64,000 nucleotides of DNA from Nonomuraea spiralis. GTDB lineage: Bacteria > Actinomycetota > Actinomycetes > Streptosporangiales > Streptosporangiaceae. Below the pieces are notes generated by a model, which was not told the DNA's origin, ran no database searches, and saw only the letters and a program-made list of their open reading frames with translations. The DNA lies in assembly GCF_014648435.1 (NCBI RefSeq), contig NZ_BMRC01000019.1:116091-180090 (forward strand), read 5' to 3'. Of the stretch, positions 10,356 through 18,518 are shown piece by piece. How positions within the stretch are numbered: position 1 is the first letter of the stretch; each line of letters opens with the position of its first letter. A program made the translations under genes and the position numbers.

Positions 10356-10727
10356 CTACTCGGGGTGCGGGACACGGTAACCGGGGACCGACGGCCAGCG
10401 TACGGTGAGCACGACCGACTCCTGCTCGGCCACCCACGAGTGGTCCACGCCCTTGCCCCACACCACGTAGTCGCCGGGCTCGGCCAGCAGCACGCTGCGC
10501 CCTGGCAGCTCCACCCGGAACCGCCCGCTGATCAACACCAGCAGCGCCGTACGGGCCTCGCCCCTCACCCACTGGGCACGCTCGTCGCCCGCCGGGTGCA
10601 CGCCCCACTTGATCTCGACTTCTTCACTGTGCCGTGGGTCGCCGAGGGGTTTGAAGTGACCGAGCAGCCAGCCACGGTCGCCGGCGGCGTCGATATTGGC
10701 GTTTCCCACGTAAACCTGCTCGTCCAC
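10356..10727 (-). CDS. Small cupin-fold protein
   Basis: A 123-residue protein with a single cupin-like beta barrel: IKWGVHPAGDERAQWVR resembles the first cupin motif and LLAEPGDYVVWGKGVDHSW the second, with His-rich positions that could bind a metal. No enzyme signature is recognisable, so the function is open. The GTG start at 10727 has no strong ribosome site. It lies upstream of mfd on the same strand and is divergent from the methyltransferase-like gene, with 62 bases between the two starts, so the two probably share a short regulatory region. Confidence 0.75.
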   Translation of the reverse strand: MDEQVYVGNANIDAAGDRGWLLGHFKPLGDPRHSEEVEIKWGVHPAGDERAQWVRGEARTALLVLISGRFRVELPGRSVLLAEPGDYVVWGKGVDHSWVAEQESVVLTVRWPSVPGYRVPHPE

Positions 10728-10789
10728 GGGGCAGGACGCTAGCAGGGAAGTGCGTAACCGACGCCGCTCGATTGATTACTGTAGGTGAC

Positions 10790-11509
10790 ATGTCTGAGGT
10801 GCGATCAGTCGCCCAGCGAGGCGACCTCTTCGGTCAACGGATCCGCGAGCACTGGGCCGGGCGGTTCAGCCGGCGGCTCGACATACTCGTCGCGGGCTGC
10901 GCCCACGACGAGCCGCTCGACGTGGAGCCACTGGAGGCCAGGGCGACCGGCGCCGACGAGGACCACCCCGTCATCAGGGACGTCGTCGAGGAACGCGCCG
11001 ACCTCGTGGCCTGGTCGCTCGGCGACCTGCGCTGCGTGCCGCTCCAGCACCGCGCATACGACGTGATCCATCTGTCCTTCCTGCTCGAACGCGTCCAGCA
11101 CGCCGAGCTGGTCCTCGACCGCCTGCTCCAGTCCCTGCGGCCGGGCGGGCTGGTGCTGCTGCGCATGCGCGACAGGAAGTCGGCCTACGGGCTGCTCGAC
11201 CGGCTCACGCCGTCCTGGCTGCGCCGCGTGTTGTGGCGCACGCTGGTCACCCCGGGCACGCCGGGCCCGCTGCCCGTCGTCTACGAGCCGCTGGCCTCCA
11301 GCGACGGCATGCACGCGTTCTGCCTGAGCCGCGGTCTGCTGATCACCGACGACGAGCGCCGGATCAGCGGCCCGGCCCGTACCGGGCGGATCGGCGCCGC
11401 CGCGGTCGCGGCGGTCGAGCGGCTGAGCAACGGGCGTTATCCCGCCACGCATGACGAGATCATGATGGTGATCAGGAAGCCTCAGCACCACTTCGCCCGG
11501 TTGCTCTAG
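10790..11509 (+). CDS. Class I SAM-dependent methyltransferase-like protein
   Basis: A 239-residue protein with the later half of a Rossmann methyltransferase: YDVIHLSFLLERVQHAELVL (90-109) and LRPGGLVLLRM (116-126). The glycine-rich SAM motif I is poor (DILVAGCAHDE, 31-41), so activity is uncertain; homologues occur in polysaccharide loci as methyltransferase domain proteins. An upstream in-frame TTG at 10772 is an alternative start. The ATG at 10790 has only a very close AGGTG, so start choice is weak. It is the first plus-strand gene of the region leading into the sulfation/polysaccharide genes, with about 60 bases before the APS kinase gene. Confidence 0.7.
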   Translation: MSEVRSVAQRGDLFGQRIREHWAGRFSRRLDILVAGCAHDEPLDVEPLEARATGADEDHPVIRDVVEERADLVAWSLGDLRCVPLQHRAYDVIHLSFLLERVQHAELVLDRLLQSLRPGGLVLLRMRDRKSAYGLLDRLTPSWLRRVLWRTLVTPGTPGPLPVVYEPLASSDGMHAFCLSRGLLITDDERRISGPARTGRIGAAAVAAVERLSNGRYPATHDEIMMVIRKPQHHFARLL

Positions 11510-11568
11510 CGACACGACGGGATCAGTGGGTAGACTCCTTTCCTACCAATTCAATCGGAATAGTTGGG

Positions 11569-12795
11569 ATGTCGGAAATCGTGGAGTGGACCCCGGACGC
11601 GCACGAGCTGGCCGATCTGGAGCTGCTGCTGTCCGGGGCGTTCGAGCCGCTGACCGGCTTCCTGGGCCACGACGACCTGCACGCCGTGCACGAGCGCGGC
11701 ACGCTCGCCGACGGCACGCCGTGGCCCGCCCCCGTCACCCTCCACCTGTCCGCCGAGGTCTCGCCCGGCGACGAGGTACGCCTGCTCGACCCCGAGGGCC
11801 TGGCGCTGGCCGTGCTCACCGTGACCGCCCACGACGCCGACGGCCTGACCGCGGGCCCGATCGAGGCGCTCGGCACACCCGAGCACGGCCCGTTCGCCCG
11901 GCTGCGCCGTACGCCCGCCGAGGTCAGGGCCGCGCTCGGCGGACGGCCCGCGCTGGTCGTGACCATGCGCGGCCCGCTCGACGACCTCACCGAGATCACC
12001 GCCACCGCCAAGGAGCTCGACGCGGTGATCGTGCTGCTCCCCCTCTCGTACGGCGAGGCGGGCCCCGCGGTCGTCCGCGCCGCCCTCCGCGCCGCGGAAC
12101 GCCTCCCGGAGGGCACCCTCGTGGTCCCGGTGCCCCTGGCGCCGCGCGAAGAGCCCGAGATCGACCTCGAACTGCGCGAGCACGTCGCCACCGCCTACGG
12201 CGCGACCGAGCACCTCGCCGGCCCCGAGCCCGTCACGCTCCCCGGCCCGCCCCACCGCCGCGGCCTGGTCGTCTTCTTCACCGGCCTGTCCGGCTCGGGC
12301 AAGTCCACCGTCGCCCGCGGCCTGCGCGACGCGCTGCTGGAGCTCGGCACCCGCACGGTCACCCACCTCGACGGCGACGTCGTACGCCACCTGCTGTCCA
12401 AGGGCCTGACCTTCTCCAAGGCCGACCGCGACCTGAACATCCGGCGCATCGGATTCGTCGCCGCCGAGGCCGCCCGCCACGGCGGCCTGGCGATCTGCGC
12501 CCCCATCGCCCCCTACGCGGCCACCCGTGAGGAGGTGCGCGAGATGGTCGAGTCCGTCGGGGCCGACTTCCTGCTCGTGCACGTCGCCACGCCGCTGGAG
12601 GAGTGCGAGCGGCGCGACCGCAAGGGCCTGTACGCCAAGGCCCGCGCCGGCCTGATCCCCGAGTTCACCGGCGTCTCCGACCCGTACGAGGAGCCGGACG
12701 ACGCCGACCTGGTGATCGACACCACGCACATCTCGATCGAGGCGGCCGTCTCCCGGGTGCTGGGGACGCTGCGGTCCGGAGGGTGGGTTCGTTGA
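11569..12795 (+). CDS. cysC: APS kinase with N-terminal degenerate ATP-sulfurylase domain
   Basis: Makes PAPS from adenylyl sulfate and ATP. Residues 230-408 form a complete APS kinase: P-loop FTGLSGSGKST (237-247), LDGD (267-270), DRKGLYAKARAG (350-361) and FTGVSDPYE (366-374). Residues 1-120 match the PUA-like N-terminal domain of ATP sulfurylase (ELADLELLLSGAFEPLTGF). The catalytic sulfurylase domain is shrunk to about 110 residues, and its QTRNPxHxxH motif is replaced by VVTMRGPLDD near 130, so sulfurylase activity is not expected. Separate CysD and CysN subunits are encoded at 24-26 kb. The TauE/SafE gene overlaps its stop by 4 bases, giving a sulfur operon. Confidence 0.93.
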   Translation: MSEIVEWTPDAHELADLELLLSGAFEPLTGFLGHDDLHAVHERGTLADGTPWPAPVTLHLSAEVSPGDEVRLLDPEGLALAVLTVTAHDADGLTAGPIEALGTPEHGPFARLRRTPAEVRAALGGRPALVVTMRGPLDDLTEITATAKELDAVIVLLPLSYGEAGPAVVRAALRAAERLPEGTLVVPVPLAPREEPEIDLELREHVATAYGATEHLAGPEPVTLPGPPHRRGLVVFFTGLSGSGKSTVARGLRDALLELGTRTVTHLDGDVVRHLLSKGLTFSKADRDLNIRRIGFVAAEAARHGGLAICAPIAPYAATREEVREMVESVGADFLLVHVATPLEECERRDRKGLYAKARAGLIPEFTGVSDPYEEPDDADLVIDTTHISIEAAVSRVLGTLRSGGWVR

Positions 12796-13685
12796 TCGAC
12801 TTCGCGCTGGTGGCCGGGTCCTTCGTCGTCGCGATCGTGGTCGGCCTGACCGGCATGGGCGGCGGCGCGCTGATGACCCCGATGATGATGTTGTTCTTCA
12901 ACGTCCCGCCGCTGGCCGCGGTCTCCAGCGACCTGGTCGCCTCGGCCGTGATGAAACCGGTCGGCGGCGTCGTCCACCTGCGGCGGGGCACGGTCAACCT
13001 GCGGCTGGTCGGCTGGCTGTGCGCCGGGTCGGTGCCGGCCGCGTTCTGCGGCGTGTTCCTGGCCAGGGCGTTCGCGGTGACCGACGCCGTCAAGTACGCG
13101 CTCGGCGTGGCGCTGCTGCTGGCCGTCGCGGGCATGGCGCTGAAGGGCTGGCTCGGCACGCGGGGCGGCTCGTCGAGCGCCCACGAGATCGTCGTGCGCC
13201 CAATTCCGACCCTACTGGTCGGTACGGTAGGCGGGCTGGTGGTCGGCGTCTCCTCCGTGGGCTCGGGTTCGCTCATCATCGTCGCGCTGCTCGCGCTCTA
13301 TCCGGCGCTCAAGGCCAACCAGCTCGTCGGCACCGACCTGGTCCAGGCCGTGCCCCTGGTCGCCTCGGCCGCGCTCGGCCATCTGCTGTTCGGCGACTTC
13401 AAGATGGAGCTCACGCTCTCGCTGCTCGTGGGCTCGATCCCCGGCGTCTACCTCGGCGCGCGGATCTCCTCACGCGCCCCGGGCGGCCTGATCAGGGCCC
13501 TGCTGGCGATCGTGTTGCTCGCCTCGGCGCTCAAGCTCCTGGACGTCGGCAACGCCGTCACCGTGTGGCTCCTCGTCGCCGCCTGCGCGGTCACGTTCGC
13601 GGGCTGGCGGCTGCGCGGCGGCGTCCTGGCCCGCCGCGGCGGGGCGAACGCGGCCGTCGGGCCGCCCCAGGAAGCGCGGCGTTAG
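12792..13685 (+). CDS. TauE/SafE family sulfur-anion transporter
   Basis: A 297-residue polytopic membrane protein (about 8 helices) of the TauE/SafE (DUF81) family, whose members move sulfite, sulfoacetate or related anions. The two inverted half-repeats begin with VVGLTGMGGGALMTPMMML and VVGVSSVGSGSLIIVALL, the family's hallmark Gly-rich motifs. The TTG at 12792 overlaps the APS kinase stop by 4 bases and has GGAGGG with an 8-base spacer; a GTG at 12783 is an alternative. Cotranscription with the APS kinase suggests sulfate or sulfite transport linked to PAPS formation, although direction and substrate are inferred only. It converges on the GH26-like gene with a 4-base overlap. Confidence 0.88.
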   Translation: MIDFALVAGSFVVAIVVGLTGMGGGALMTPMMMLFFNVPPLAAVSSDLVASAVMKPVGGVVHLRRGTVNLRLVGWLCAGSVPAAFCGVFLARAFAVTDAVKYALGVALLLAVAGMALKGWLGTRGGSSSAHEIVVRPIPTLLVGTVGGLVVGVSSVGSGSLIIVALLALYPALKANQLVGTDLVQAVPLVASAALGHLLFGDFKMELTLSLLVGSIPGVYLGARISSRAPGGLIRALLAIVLLASALKLLDVGNAVTVWLLVAACAVTFAGWRLRGGVLARRGGANAAVGPPQEARR

Positions 13686-14755
13686 GGCCGCGGCACGCGG
13701 GTCGAACGGAAGTAGCGGTCGCGGGCGAGCTGGGTGAACGCGCGGGCCGCGCCCGAGTCGGAGTCGAAGCTCGTGTTGCCGCGCGGCGCCTGCGGCGAGT
13801 CGAAGTACAACACCGCCTTGATCTGCGGATATCGCTTGATCTGTCTCAGTACCGACTCGAAGAAACGCCGTTTGAAGGCCCGGTCGTCCGTCCGCTCGAA
13901 CACGCCCCACTCGGCCACCATCACCGGCTTGCCCGGGAAGCGGGCCTGCATCCACCGGTAGAACCCCGGCCACTGCCCGTACTCCTTGCGCGTCTTGTTC
14001 ACCAGCCCGTCGAAGTCGTGCACCCGGTCGTCGGCGTACGGGTCCATCGCCACCCAGTCGACCACGTCGTCGCCCGGGTAGAGGTCCTCGAACCAGGGCT
14101 TGGCCGCCCAGTTGGGCGCCCCCATGTACGTCATGACCGTCACGGCGTTCTTGACCCCGCGCTCGCGCAGCCTGAGCACGACGTGCCGGAACATCGCCGC
14201 GTAGTCGGTGGCCTGCATGCCCGAGCCCGAGCGGGCGTTCACGTCGTTCTCGGGCTCGTGGTGGAGGGTGAGGAAGAAACGTTCGGGGAAGGTGCGCCTG
14301 AGGTAGGCGGCCAGCCGGTCGATCCGGCGGTCGAGCGCGCCGTCGGCGATCTCGGCCCAGGTGCGGTCGAACGACGGCTTCCAGTTGATCATGAGCAGCC
14401 TGGGCCGGGCCGGGTCACGGGCCAGGTCGATCTCCTGCGGCGTGGGGAACAGCTCGCTGCCCCGGTGGTAGACGTGCAGCACGTCGGCGCCGACGCCCAT
14501 GCGGGACTCGGCCCCGCGCAGCGCCTCGGCCACCGGAGCGCCGGTGAAGACCTCGGGCGCCACGCCCCACCAGGCGCCGCACGAGGGGATGAGCCTGGCG
14601 GTGACCGCGCAGGAGGGCGCGCCGGCCAGCTCGGCCGTGCTGGAGTCGACCCGGGCGGGCGCGCCCTCGGCGGTCGAGCAGGCGGCCAGGAGCGAGAGCA
14701 CCGCACAGGTGATTGCGGTCTTCGTCGCGAAATGAGAAAAGCCCCGATGTTGCAA
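13682..14755 (-). CDS. GH26-like secreted lipoprotein glycoside hydrolase
   Basis: A 357-residue exported lipoprotein: signal peptide and lipobox LAAC with Cys26. The catalytic barrel resembles GH26 (mannanase/related beta-glycanase) enzymes: HHEPEND (165-171) carries the likely acid/base Glu167 and MVAEWGVFE (279-287) the likely nucleophile Glu282; WVAMDPYADD is also typical. It is divergent from the polysaccharide operon and convergent with the TauE/SafE gene. Its place suggests trimming or release of the polymer made by the neighbouring locus, but the substrate is unknown. The TTG start at 14755 has GGAAGG very close; no better in-frame start precedes the signal peptide. Confidence 0.82.
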   Translation of the reverse strand: MQHRGFSHFATKTAITCAVLSLLAACSTAEGAPARVDSSTAELAGAPSCAVTARLIPSCGAWWGVAPEVFTGAPVAEALRGAESRMGVGADVLHVYHRGSELFPTPQEIDLARDPARPRLLMINWKPSFDRTWAEIADGALDRRIDRLAAYLRRTFPERFFLTLHHEPENDVNARSGSGMQATDYAAMFRHVVLRLRERGVKNAVTVMTYMGAPNWAAKPWFEDLYPGDDVVDWVAMDPYADDRVHDFDGLVNKTRKEYGQWPGFYRWMQARFPGKPVMVAEWGVFERTDDRAFKRRFFESVLRQIKRYPQIKAVLYFDSPQAPRGNTSFDSDSGAARAFTQLARDRYFRSTRVPRP

Positions 14756-14875
14756 CGCCTTCCAACCCCCTTGTCGACGGACCCCCGCCTTTCAAACCTG
14801 AACCTTGCCATGCCATTCCTCGAACTTCAGCCAGTGTGCCCGTCTGCCCAGTTCAGCGAGCACGTCCCCCCACCC

Positions 14876-14893
14876 GACTTTTCGCGAAAAGTC
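14876..14893. promoter_or_regulatory. Perfect 18-bp palindrome, candidate operator
   Basis: GACTTTTCGCGAAAAGTC reads identically on both strands. It lies between the divergent GH26-like gene and the wzz-like gene, about 157 bases before the latter. A perfect palindrome of this length in AT-richer sequence within a GC-rich genome suggests a dimeric regulator site. The cognate regulator is not identifiable in the window. Confidence 0.6.
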
Positions 14894-14896
14894 CAT

Positions 14897-14925
14897 TTAA
14901 AGAGGTACGTCTTTAAGGCCGTACC
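14897..14925. promoter_or_regulatory. Two overlapping, mutually exclusive inverted repeats
   Basis: TTAAAGA at 14897-14903 pairs with TCTTTAA at 14910-14916, and GGTACG at 14904-14909 pairs with CGTACC at 14920-14925. The loop of the first repeat is an arm of the second, so as RNA only one can form at a time; as DNA they could be two adjacent operators. They lie 3 bases after the 18-bp palindrome. Confidence 0.5.
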
Positions 14926-14948
14926 GGAAAAAATCTTCAGTATTCGAC

Positions 14949-14975
14949 TTGGGTAATATCCGTCCGGCCTATAGT
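14949..14975 (+). promoter_or_regulatory. Candidate promoter for the polysaccharide operon
   Basis: TTGGGT (14949-14954) and TATAGT (14970-14975) with a 15-base spacer resemble sigma-70-type elements; the spacer is short. They lie 24 bases after the palindrome cluster and 75 bases before the wzz-like start. No transcript data support this. Confidence 0.3.
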
Positions 14976-15049
14976 GGGCGCACACTTCGGCAAGTGACGC
15001 AGCGTCGCACACTCGCGACAGCGCGCATCCCCTCCAGGAGACCGTCCCC

Positions 15050-16363
15050 ATGAGCCCGTCGCCGGACCTCCAGGCGCGCCGCCCGGGCGCCGACCTGGAC
15101 GAGCATCTCTCGCTGCTGCGCAGGCGGTGGCTGCTCCTCGTCGGCTGCGTCGTGGTCGGCGGCACCGCCGGGCTCGCCCTGCTGCGGGCCACGCCGCCGG
15201 CCTACACCGCCGTCACCCAGGTCCTCGTCACGCCCGTCGACGGCCAGGACCAGAGCAACCAGGTGAGCAACCGGCAGCGCGAGCCGCTCAACCTCGACAC
15301 CGAGGCCCAGATAGCCCAGTCGGCCGTGGTCTCGGCCCGGGTCGCCCAGGCCCTGCGGATCCCCGCGCCCCAGCCGGTCGAGGTCTCGGTGCCGCCCAAC
15401 TCCGCCGTCTTGTGGATCTCGGTGACCGCGCCCGAGCCCGTGACCGCGGCCGCGCAGTCCCGGGCCTACGCCGACGCCTACCTGGCCAACAGGCGCGAGA
15501 GCGCGCGGGCCGCGACGGCCGAGCGGCAGCAGGCGGTGGCGGCCAAGCTCAAGCAGGTCCAGGCGGCCCTCGACGCGGCCGTCAAAGAGGCCGGCCGCCT
15601 GATCAAGGGCAGCGCCGAGCACACCATCGCCACCCAGCGCCAGAGCATGCTCAACCGCCAGGCCGCCAGCCTCACCCTCAAGTACGACGCCCTGCGCACG
15701 ATCGCGGTGACCCCCGGCTCGGTCATCAGCGAGGCCCTGCCGCCCACCCGGCCCAGCTCCCCCAGCCTGCCGCTCTTCCTCGGCACCGGCCTGATGGCCG
15801 GGCTGCTGCTCGGCGCGGCGGCGGCCTACGCCCGCGACCGGCTCGACACCCGGCTGCGCACGGCCGCCGACGTCGAACGGCTGACCGGGCTGCCCGTGCT
15901 GACCGACCTGTCCGCGTCCCGCGAGCACGGCGCGCTGCACGAGCTGGCCTGCGCCGTGGTGGCCGCATGTCCGGGCAAACGGCTGCTGGTCCGGTCGCTG
16001 CCCGCCGACCTCTACGCCTCCTCGCTCGCCGAGCCGCTGGCCGTCAGCGCGCCGCTGTCGGTGCTCGACGGCTCCGACGTCCGCGATCTGGCCAGGGCGG
16101 ACGCGGCCCTGCTGCTGGTCGGGCTGGGCCGGGTCGCCTCCACCGAGGTGGTGGCCGCCGTACGCCAGCTGGACAGGCACGGTGTGCCGGTCGTCGGCGT
16201 GGTGACGGCCACCGACGCGGTGCCGGAGTTCGTCCCGCTGCTCGACCCGCGCACCCACACCCCGCTCGGCAAGCTCGTCGCCACCGGCGAGCTGGCGGTG
16301 AACGTGTCGGCGGAGACCACCCCCATGCAGTCGTTCCACCACCGGCAACGCAAGCAGACGTGA
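15050..16363 (+). CDS. Wzz-like chain-length regulator with degenerate BY-kinase-type domain
   Basis: A 437-residue membrane protein of the polysaccharide co-polymerase type, expected to set polymer length with a Wzy polymerase. Two membrane helices (about 28-46 and 241-261) flank an extracytoplasmic region rich in coiled coil (around 140-215). The cytoplasmic C-terminal part (262-437) has the order of a bacterial tyrosine kinase domain (TADVERLTGLPVLTDLS, then DAALLLVGLG) but no Walker A GK[ST] motif, so it is probably not a kinase. It is the first gene of a five-overlap operon; its stop overlaps the next start as GTGA. Confidence 0.85.
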   Translation: MSPSPDLQARRPGADLDEHLSLLRRRWLLLVGCVVVGGTAGLALLRATPPAYTAVTQVLVTPVDGQDQSNQVSNRQREPLNLDTEAQIAQSAVVSARVAQALRIPAPQPVEVSVPPNSAVLWISVTAPEPVTAAAQSRAYADAYLANRRESARAATAERQQAVAAKLKQVQAALDAAVKEAGRLIKGSAEHTIATQRQSMLNRQAASLTLKYDALRTIAVTPGSVISEALPPTRPSSPSLPLFLGTGLMAGLLLGAAAAYARDRLDTRLRTAADVERLTGLPVLTDLSASREHGALHELACAVVAACPGKRLLVRSLPADLYASSLAEPLAVSAPLSVLDGSDVRDLARADAALLLVGLGRVASTEVVAAVRQLDRHGVPVVGVVTATDAVPEFVPLLDPRTHTPLGKLVATGELAVNVSAETTPMQSFHHRQRKQT

Positions 16364-17625
16364 CAGGACCAGCCTGGCCGATCGCGGCGCTCCTGCTCGG
16401 CTACCCGATCTGGTGGGCCCTGGGTTTCGGCGGCCTGTCGGTGATCGTCCTGGCCGTGCCGATGGCGGTGATCCTGTGGCGGCGGCGGCCGATCAGGGTG
16501 CCCCACGGGTTCGGCCTGTGGCTGCTGCTGCTCGCCGGTTACGCGCTGAGCGCGATGATGCTGGACGAGCTGCCCCCCGGCACGTACGGCGAGTTCAGCA
16601 TGGGCCGGCTGATCGGCTGGGCCATGCGCCTGGCCCTGTACGTGTCCATCCTGATCATGGTGCTCTACCTGGGCAACCTGACCGAGCGCGAGCTGCCGCA
16701 ACTACGCCTGGTGCGCTGGCTCGGCGTGTTGTTCCTGACCACGGTCGCCGGCGGCCTGCTCGGCGTGGTCCTGCCGCACTTCGCCTTCACCTCGCCGGTC
16801 GAGCTGCTGCTGCCGGGCTGGATCGGCGAGAACTCCTTCGTCCAGAACCTCATCCATCCCACGGCCGCCCAGACGCAGAAGGTGCTCGGCTACTCCTCGC
16901 CCAGGCCGGAGGCGCCCTTCGAATGGGCCAACGCGTGGGGCAGCAACGCCTCGGTGCTGCTGATCTGGTTCGTCGTCGGCTGGTGGACGTACGGCGGGCG
17001 GGGACGCCGGGTGCTGGCGGTCCTGGTGATCGGCCTGGCCGCGGTCCCGGTCGTGTACTCGCTCAACCGCGGCCTGTGGATCGGGCTCGGGGTGGCGGTG
17101 GCGTACCTGATCGTGCGGGTGGGGGGCCGTACGAGGATCGCGTTGTGCGGGGCGGTGGCCGCCGGGCTGGTGGCGTTCGCGCTCAGCCCGCTGGCCTCGG
17201 TGTTCGCCCAGCGGCTGGACAAACCGCACTCCAACGACGTCAGGGCGTTCACCATGACCGCCACCGTCGCCGCGGCCCGCCACTCGCCGGTCATCGGCTA
17301 CGGCAACACCCGCAACGCGCTCGGCAACCACCGCTCGATCACCACCGGCAAGACCCAGTGGTGCGCCGCCTGCGGGCATCCGCCGCTCGGCAGCGACGGG
17401 CAGCTCTGGCTGCTGCTGATCACCCAGGGCTTCACCGGGGCCGCCCTCTACGTGGCCTTCTTCCTCGGCGCCATCCGCCGCCACTGGGCCGACCGCTCCC
17501 CGATCGGGCTGGCCGGGGTGCTGGTGATGGGTCTCGTACTGCTCTACATGTTCGTCTACGACGGCCTGGTGACGCCGCTGAGCCTCTATCTGATCTCGTT
17601 CGCCCTGCTGTGGAGGAACGCATGA
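16360..17625 (+). CDS. O-antigen polymerase/ligase-like (Wzy/WaaL) membrane protein
   Basis: A 421-residue protein with about 10 predicted membrane helices. The large periplasm-side loop with VIGYGNTRNAL and HPPLGSDGQLWLLLITQGF resembles the conserved loop of the Wzy_C/O-antigen ligase family, which joins undecaprenyl-linked repeat units or transfers a finished chain. The GTG start at 16360 overlaps the wzz-like stop (GTGA), and its own stop overlaps the next ATG (ATGA). Adjacent Wzz-like, flippase and sulfotransferase genes support a Wzx/Wzy-type pathway; whether this protein polymerises or ligates cannot be decided from sequence. Confidence 0.85.
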   Translation: MTGPAWPIAALLLGYPIWWALGFGGLSVIVLAVPMAVILWRRRPIRVPHGFGLWLLLLAGYALSAMMLDELPPGTYGEFSMGRLIGWAMRLALYVSILIMVLYLGNLTERELPQLRLVRWLGVLFLTTVAGGLLGVVLPHFAFTSPVELLLPGWIGENSFVQNLIHPTAAQTQKVLGYSSPRPEAPFEWANAWGSNASVLLIWFVVGWWTYGGRGRRVLAVLVIGLAAVPVVYSLNRGLWIGLGVAVAYLIVRVGGRTRIALCGAVAAGLVAFALSPLASVFAQRLDKPHSNDVRAFTMTATVAAARHSPVIGYGNTRNALGNHRSITTGKTQWCAACGHPPLGSDGQLWLLLITQGFTGAALYVAFFLGAIRRHWADRSPIGLAGVLVMGLVLLYMFVYDGLVTPLSLYLISFALLWRNA

Positions 17626-18518
17626 AGGACGCCTCCGCGCGGCTCGGATACCTCCGGGAGACCGTGCGCCTGCTGTTCCCGGGCACGGGGTCGCCGCGGC
17701 CGTACTCGGTGTTGCCGCACCGGGGGCTGCCCCGCCGGCTGGCGCCGCGGCGCTGGTGGCATCCGGGGGGCGCGGTCACCGTGCCGGTCGAGGACTCCAT
17801 CGCGACCTACCTGGGCGAGGTCTTCGACGCGCCCGTGGAGACCGTGCTGCACGTACGTCCCGCGCTGCGCCCCAACCGCAAGCCCGTCCTGGAGGCCCGC
17901 AGCGGCGGCCGGCTGCTGGCGTTCGTGAAGGTCGGCGACAGCCCGCCGGCCCGCGAGCTGGTCGACCGCGAGGCGGCGGCCCTGCGCGGCCTGGCCGAGG
18001 CGCCGCTGCAGACCGTCGTCGTGCCCGCCGTGCTGCACCACGGCGAGTGGCGCGGCCTGCCCGTGCTGGCGCTCTCGCCGCTGCCCGTCCGGCGCGGCCG
18101 GGTGTCCCCCTCCTTGCTGTACGCCGCGGTCGCGGAGATCGCCGCCACCGGCGGGCCCACCCCGGCCTGGCACGGCGACCTGTCCCCGTGGAACATGTGC
18201 CCGTCCGCCGACGGCCGGCTGCTCGTCTGGGACTGGGAGCGGTACGAGACCGGCGTCCCCTACGGCCTCGACGCCGTCCACCACTTCTTCCAGCGGGCGC
18301 TGCGCCGGATGGCCCCGCCCGAGGCGGCCCGCGCCTGCGTGGCCCGCGCGGCCCGTGAGCTGGCCCCGCTCGGCCTGTCGTCGGCCGCGGCCAGGCAGAC
18401 GGCGCTGCGTTACCTCATCGTGCTGGCCGACCGGCACGCCGCCGACGGCCACTTCCCGCTCGGCCCGCCGGAGACCTGGCTCAACCCGGCCGTCGACCAC
18501 GAGGAGCTGCTGCCATGA
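17622..18518 (+). CDS. Phosphotransferase (APH/choline-kinase fold) protein in polysaccharide operon
   Basis: A 298-residue soluble protein with kinase-like C-lobe motifs: HGDLSPWNM (184-192) fits the catalytic HxDxxxxN loop and VWDWERYE (about 203-210) supplies the metal-binding Asp, as in aminoglycoside and choline kinases. The N-lobe nucleotide region is less clear (LLAFVKVGDSP holds the likely Lys). It lies between the Wzy-like and sulfotransferase genes with 4-base overlaps on both sides, so it probably modifies a sugar or lipid of the polymer, for example by phosphorylation. The substrate is unknown; no resistance role is suggested by context. Confidence 0.75.
   Translation: MKDASARLGYLRETVRLLFPGTGSPRPYSVLPHRGLPRRLAPRRWWHPGGAVTVPVEDSIATYLGEVFDAPVETVLHVRPALRPNRKPVLEARSGGRLLAFVKVGDSPPARELVDREAAALRGLAEAPLQTVVVPAVLHHGEWRGLPVLALSPLPVRRGRVSPSLLYAAVAEIAATGGPTPAWHGDLSPWNMCPSADGRLLVWDWERYETGVPYGLDAVHHFFQRALRRMAPPEAARACVARAARELAPLGLSSAAARQTALRYLIVLADRHAADGHFPLGPPETWLNPAVDHEELLP

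Noticed and set aside
6639..10742. Very long open frame of 1367 codons on the plus strand opposite mfd
   Set aside because: Low-complexity His/Arg/Asp/Leu composition, mirrors the strongly biased third positions of mfd, and matches no protein family.
17622..18518. Aminoglycoside resistance kinase
   Set aside because: Motifs fit the broad fold, but tight operon overlap with polysaccharide genes argues against a drug-resistance role.
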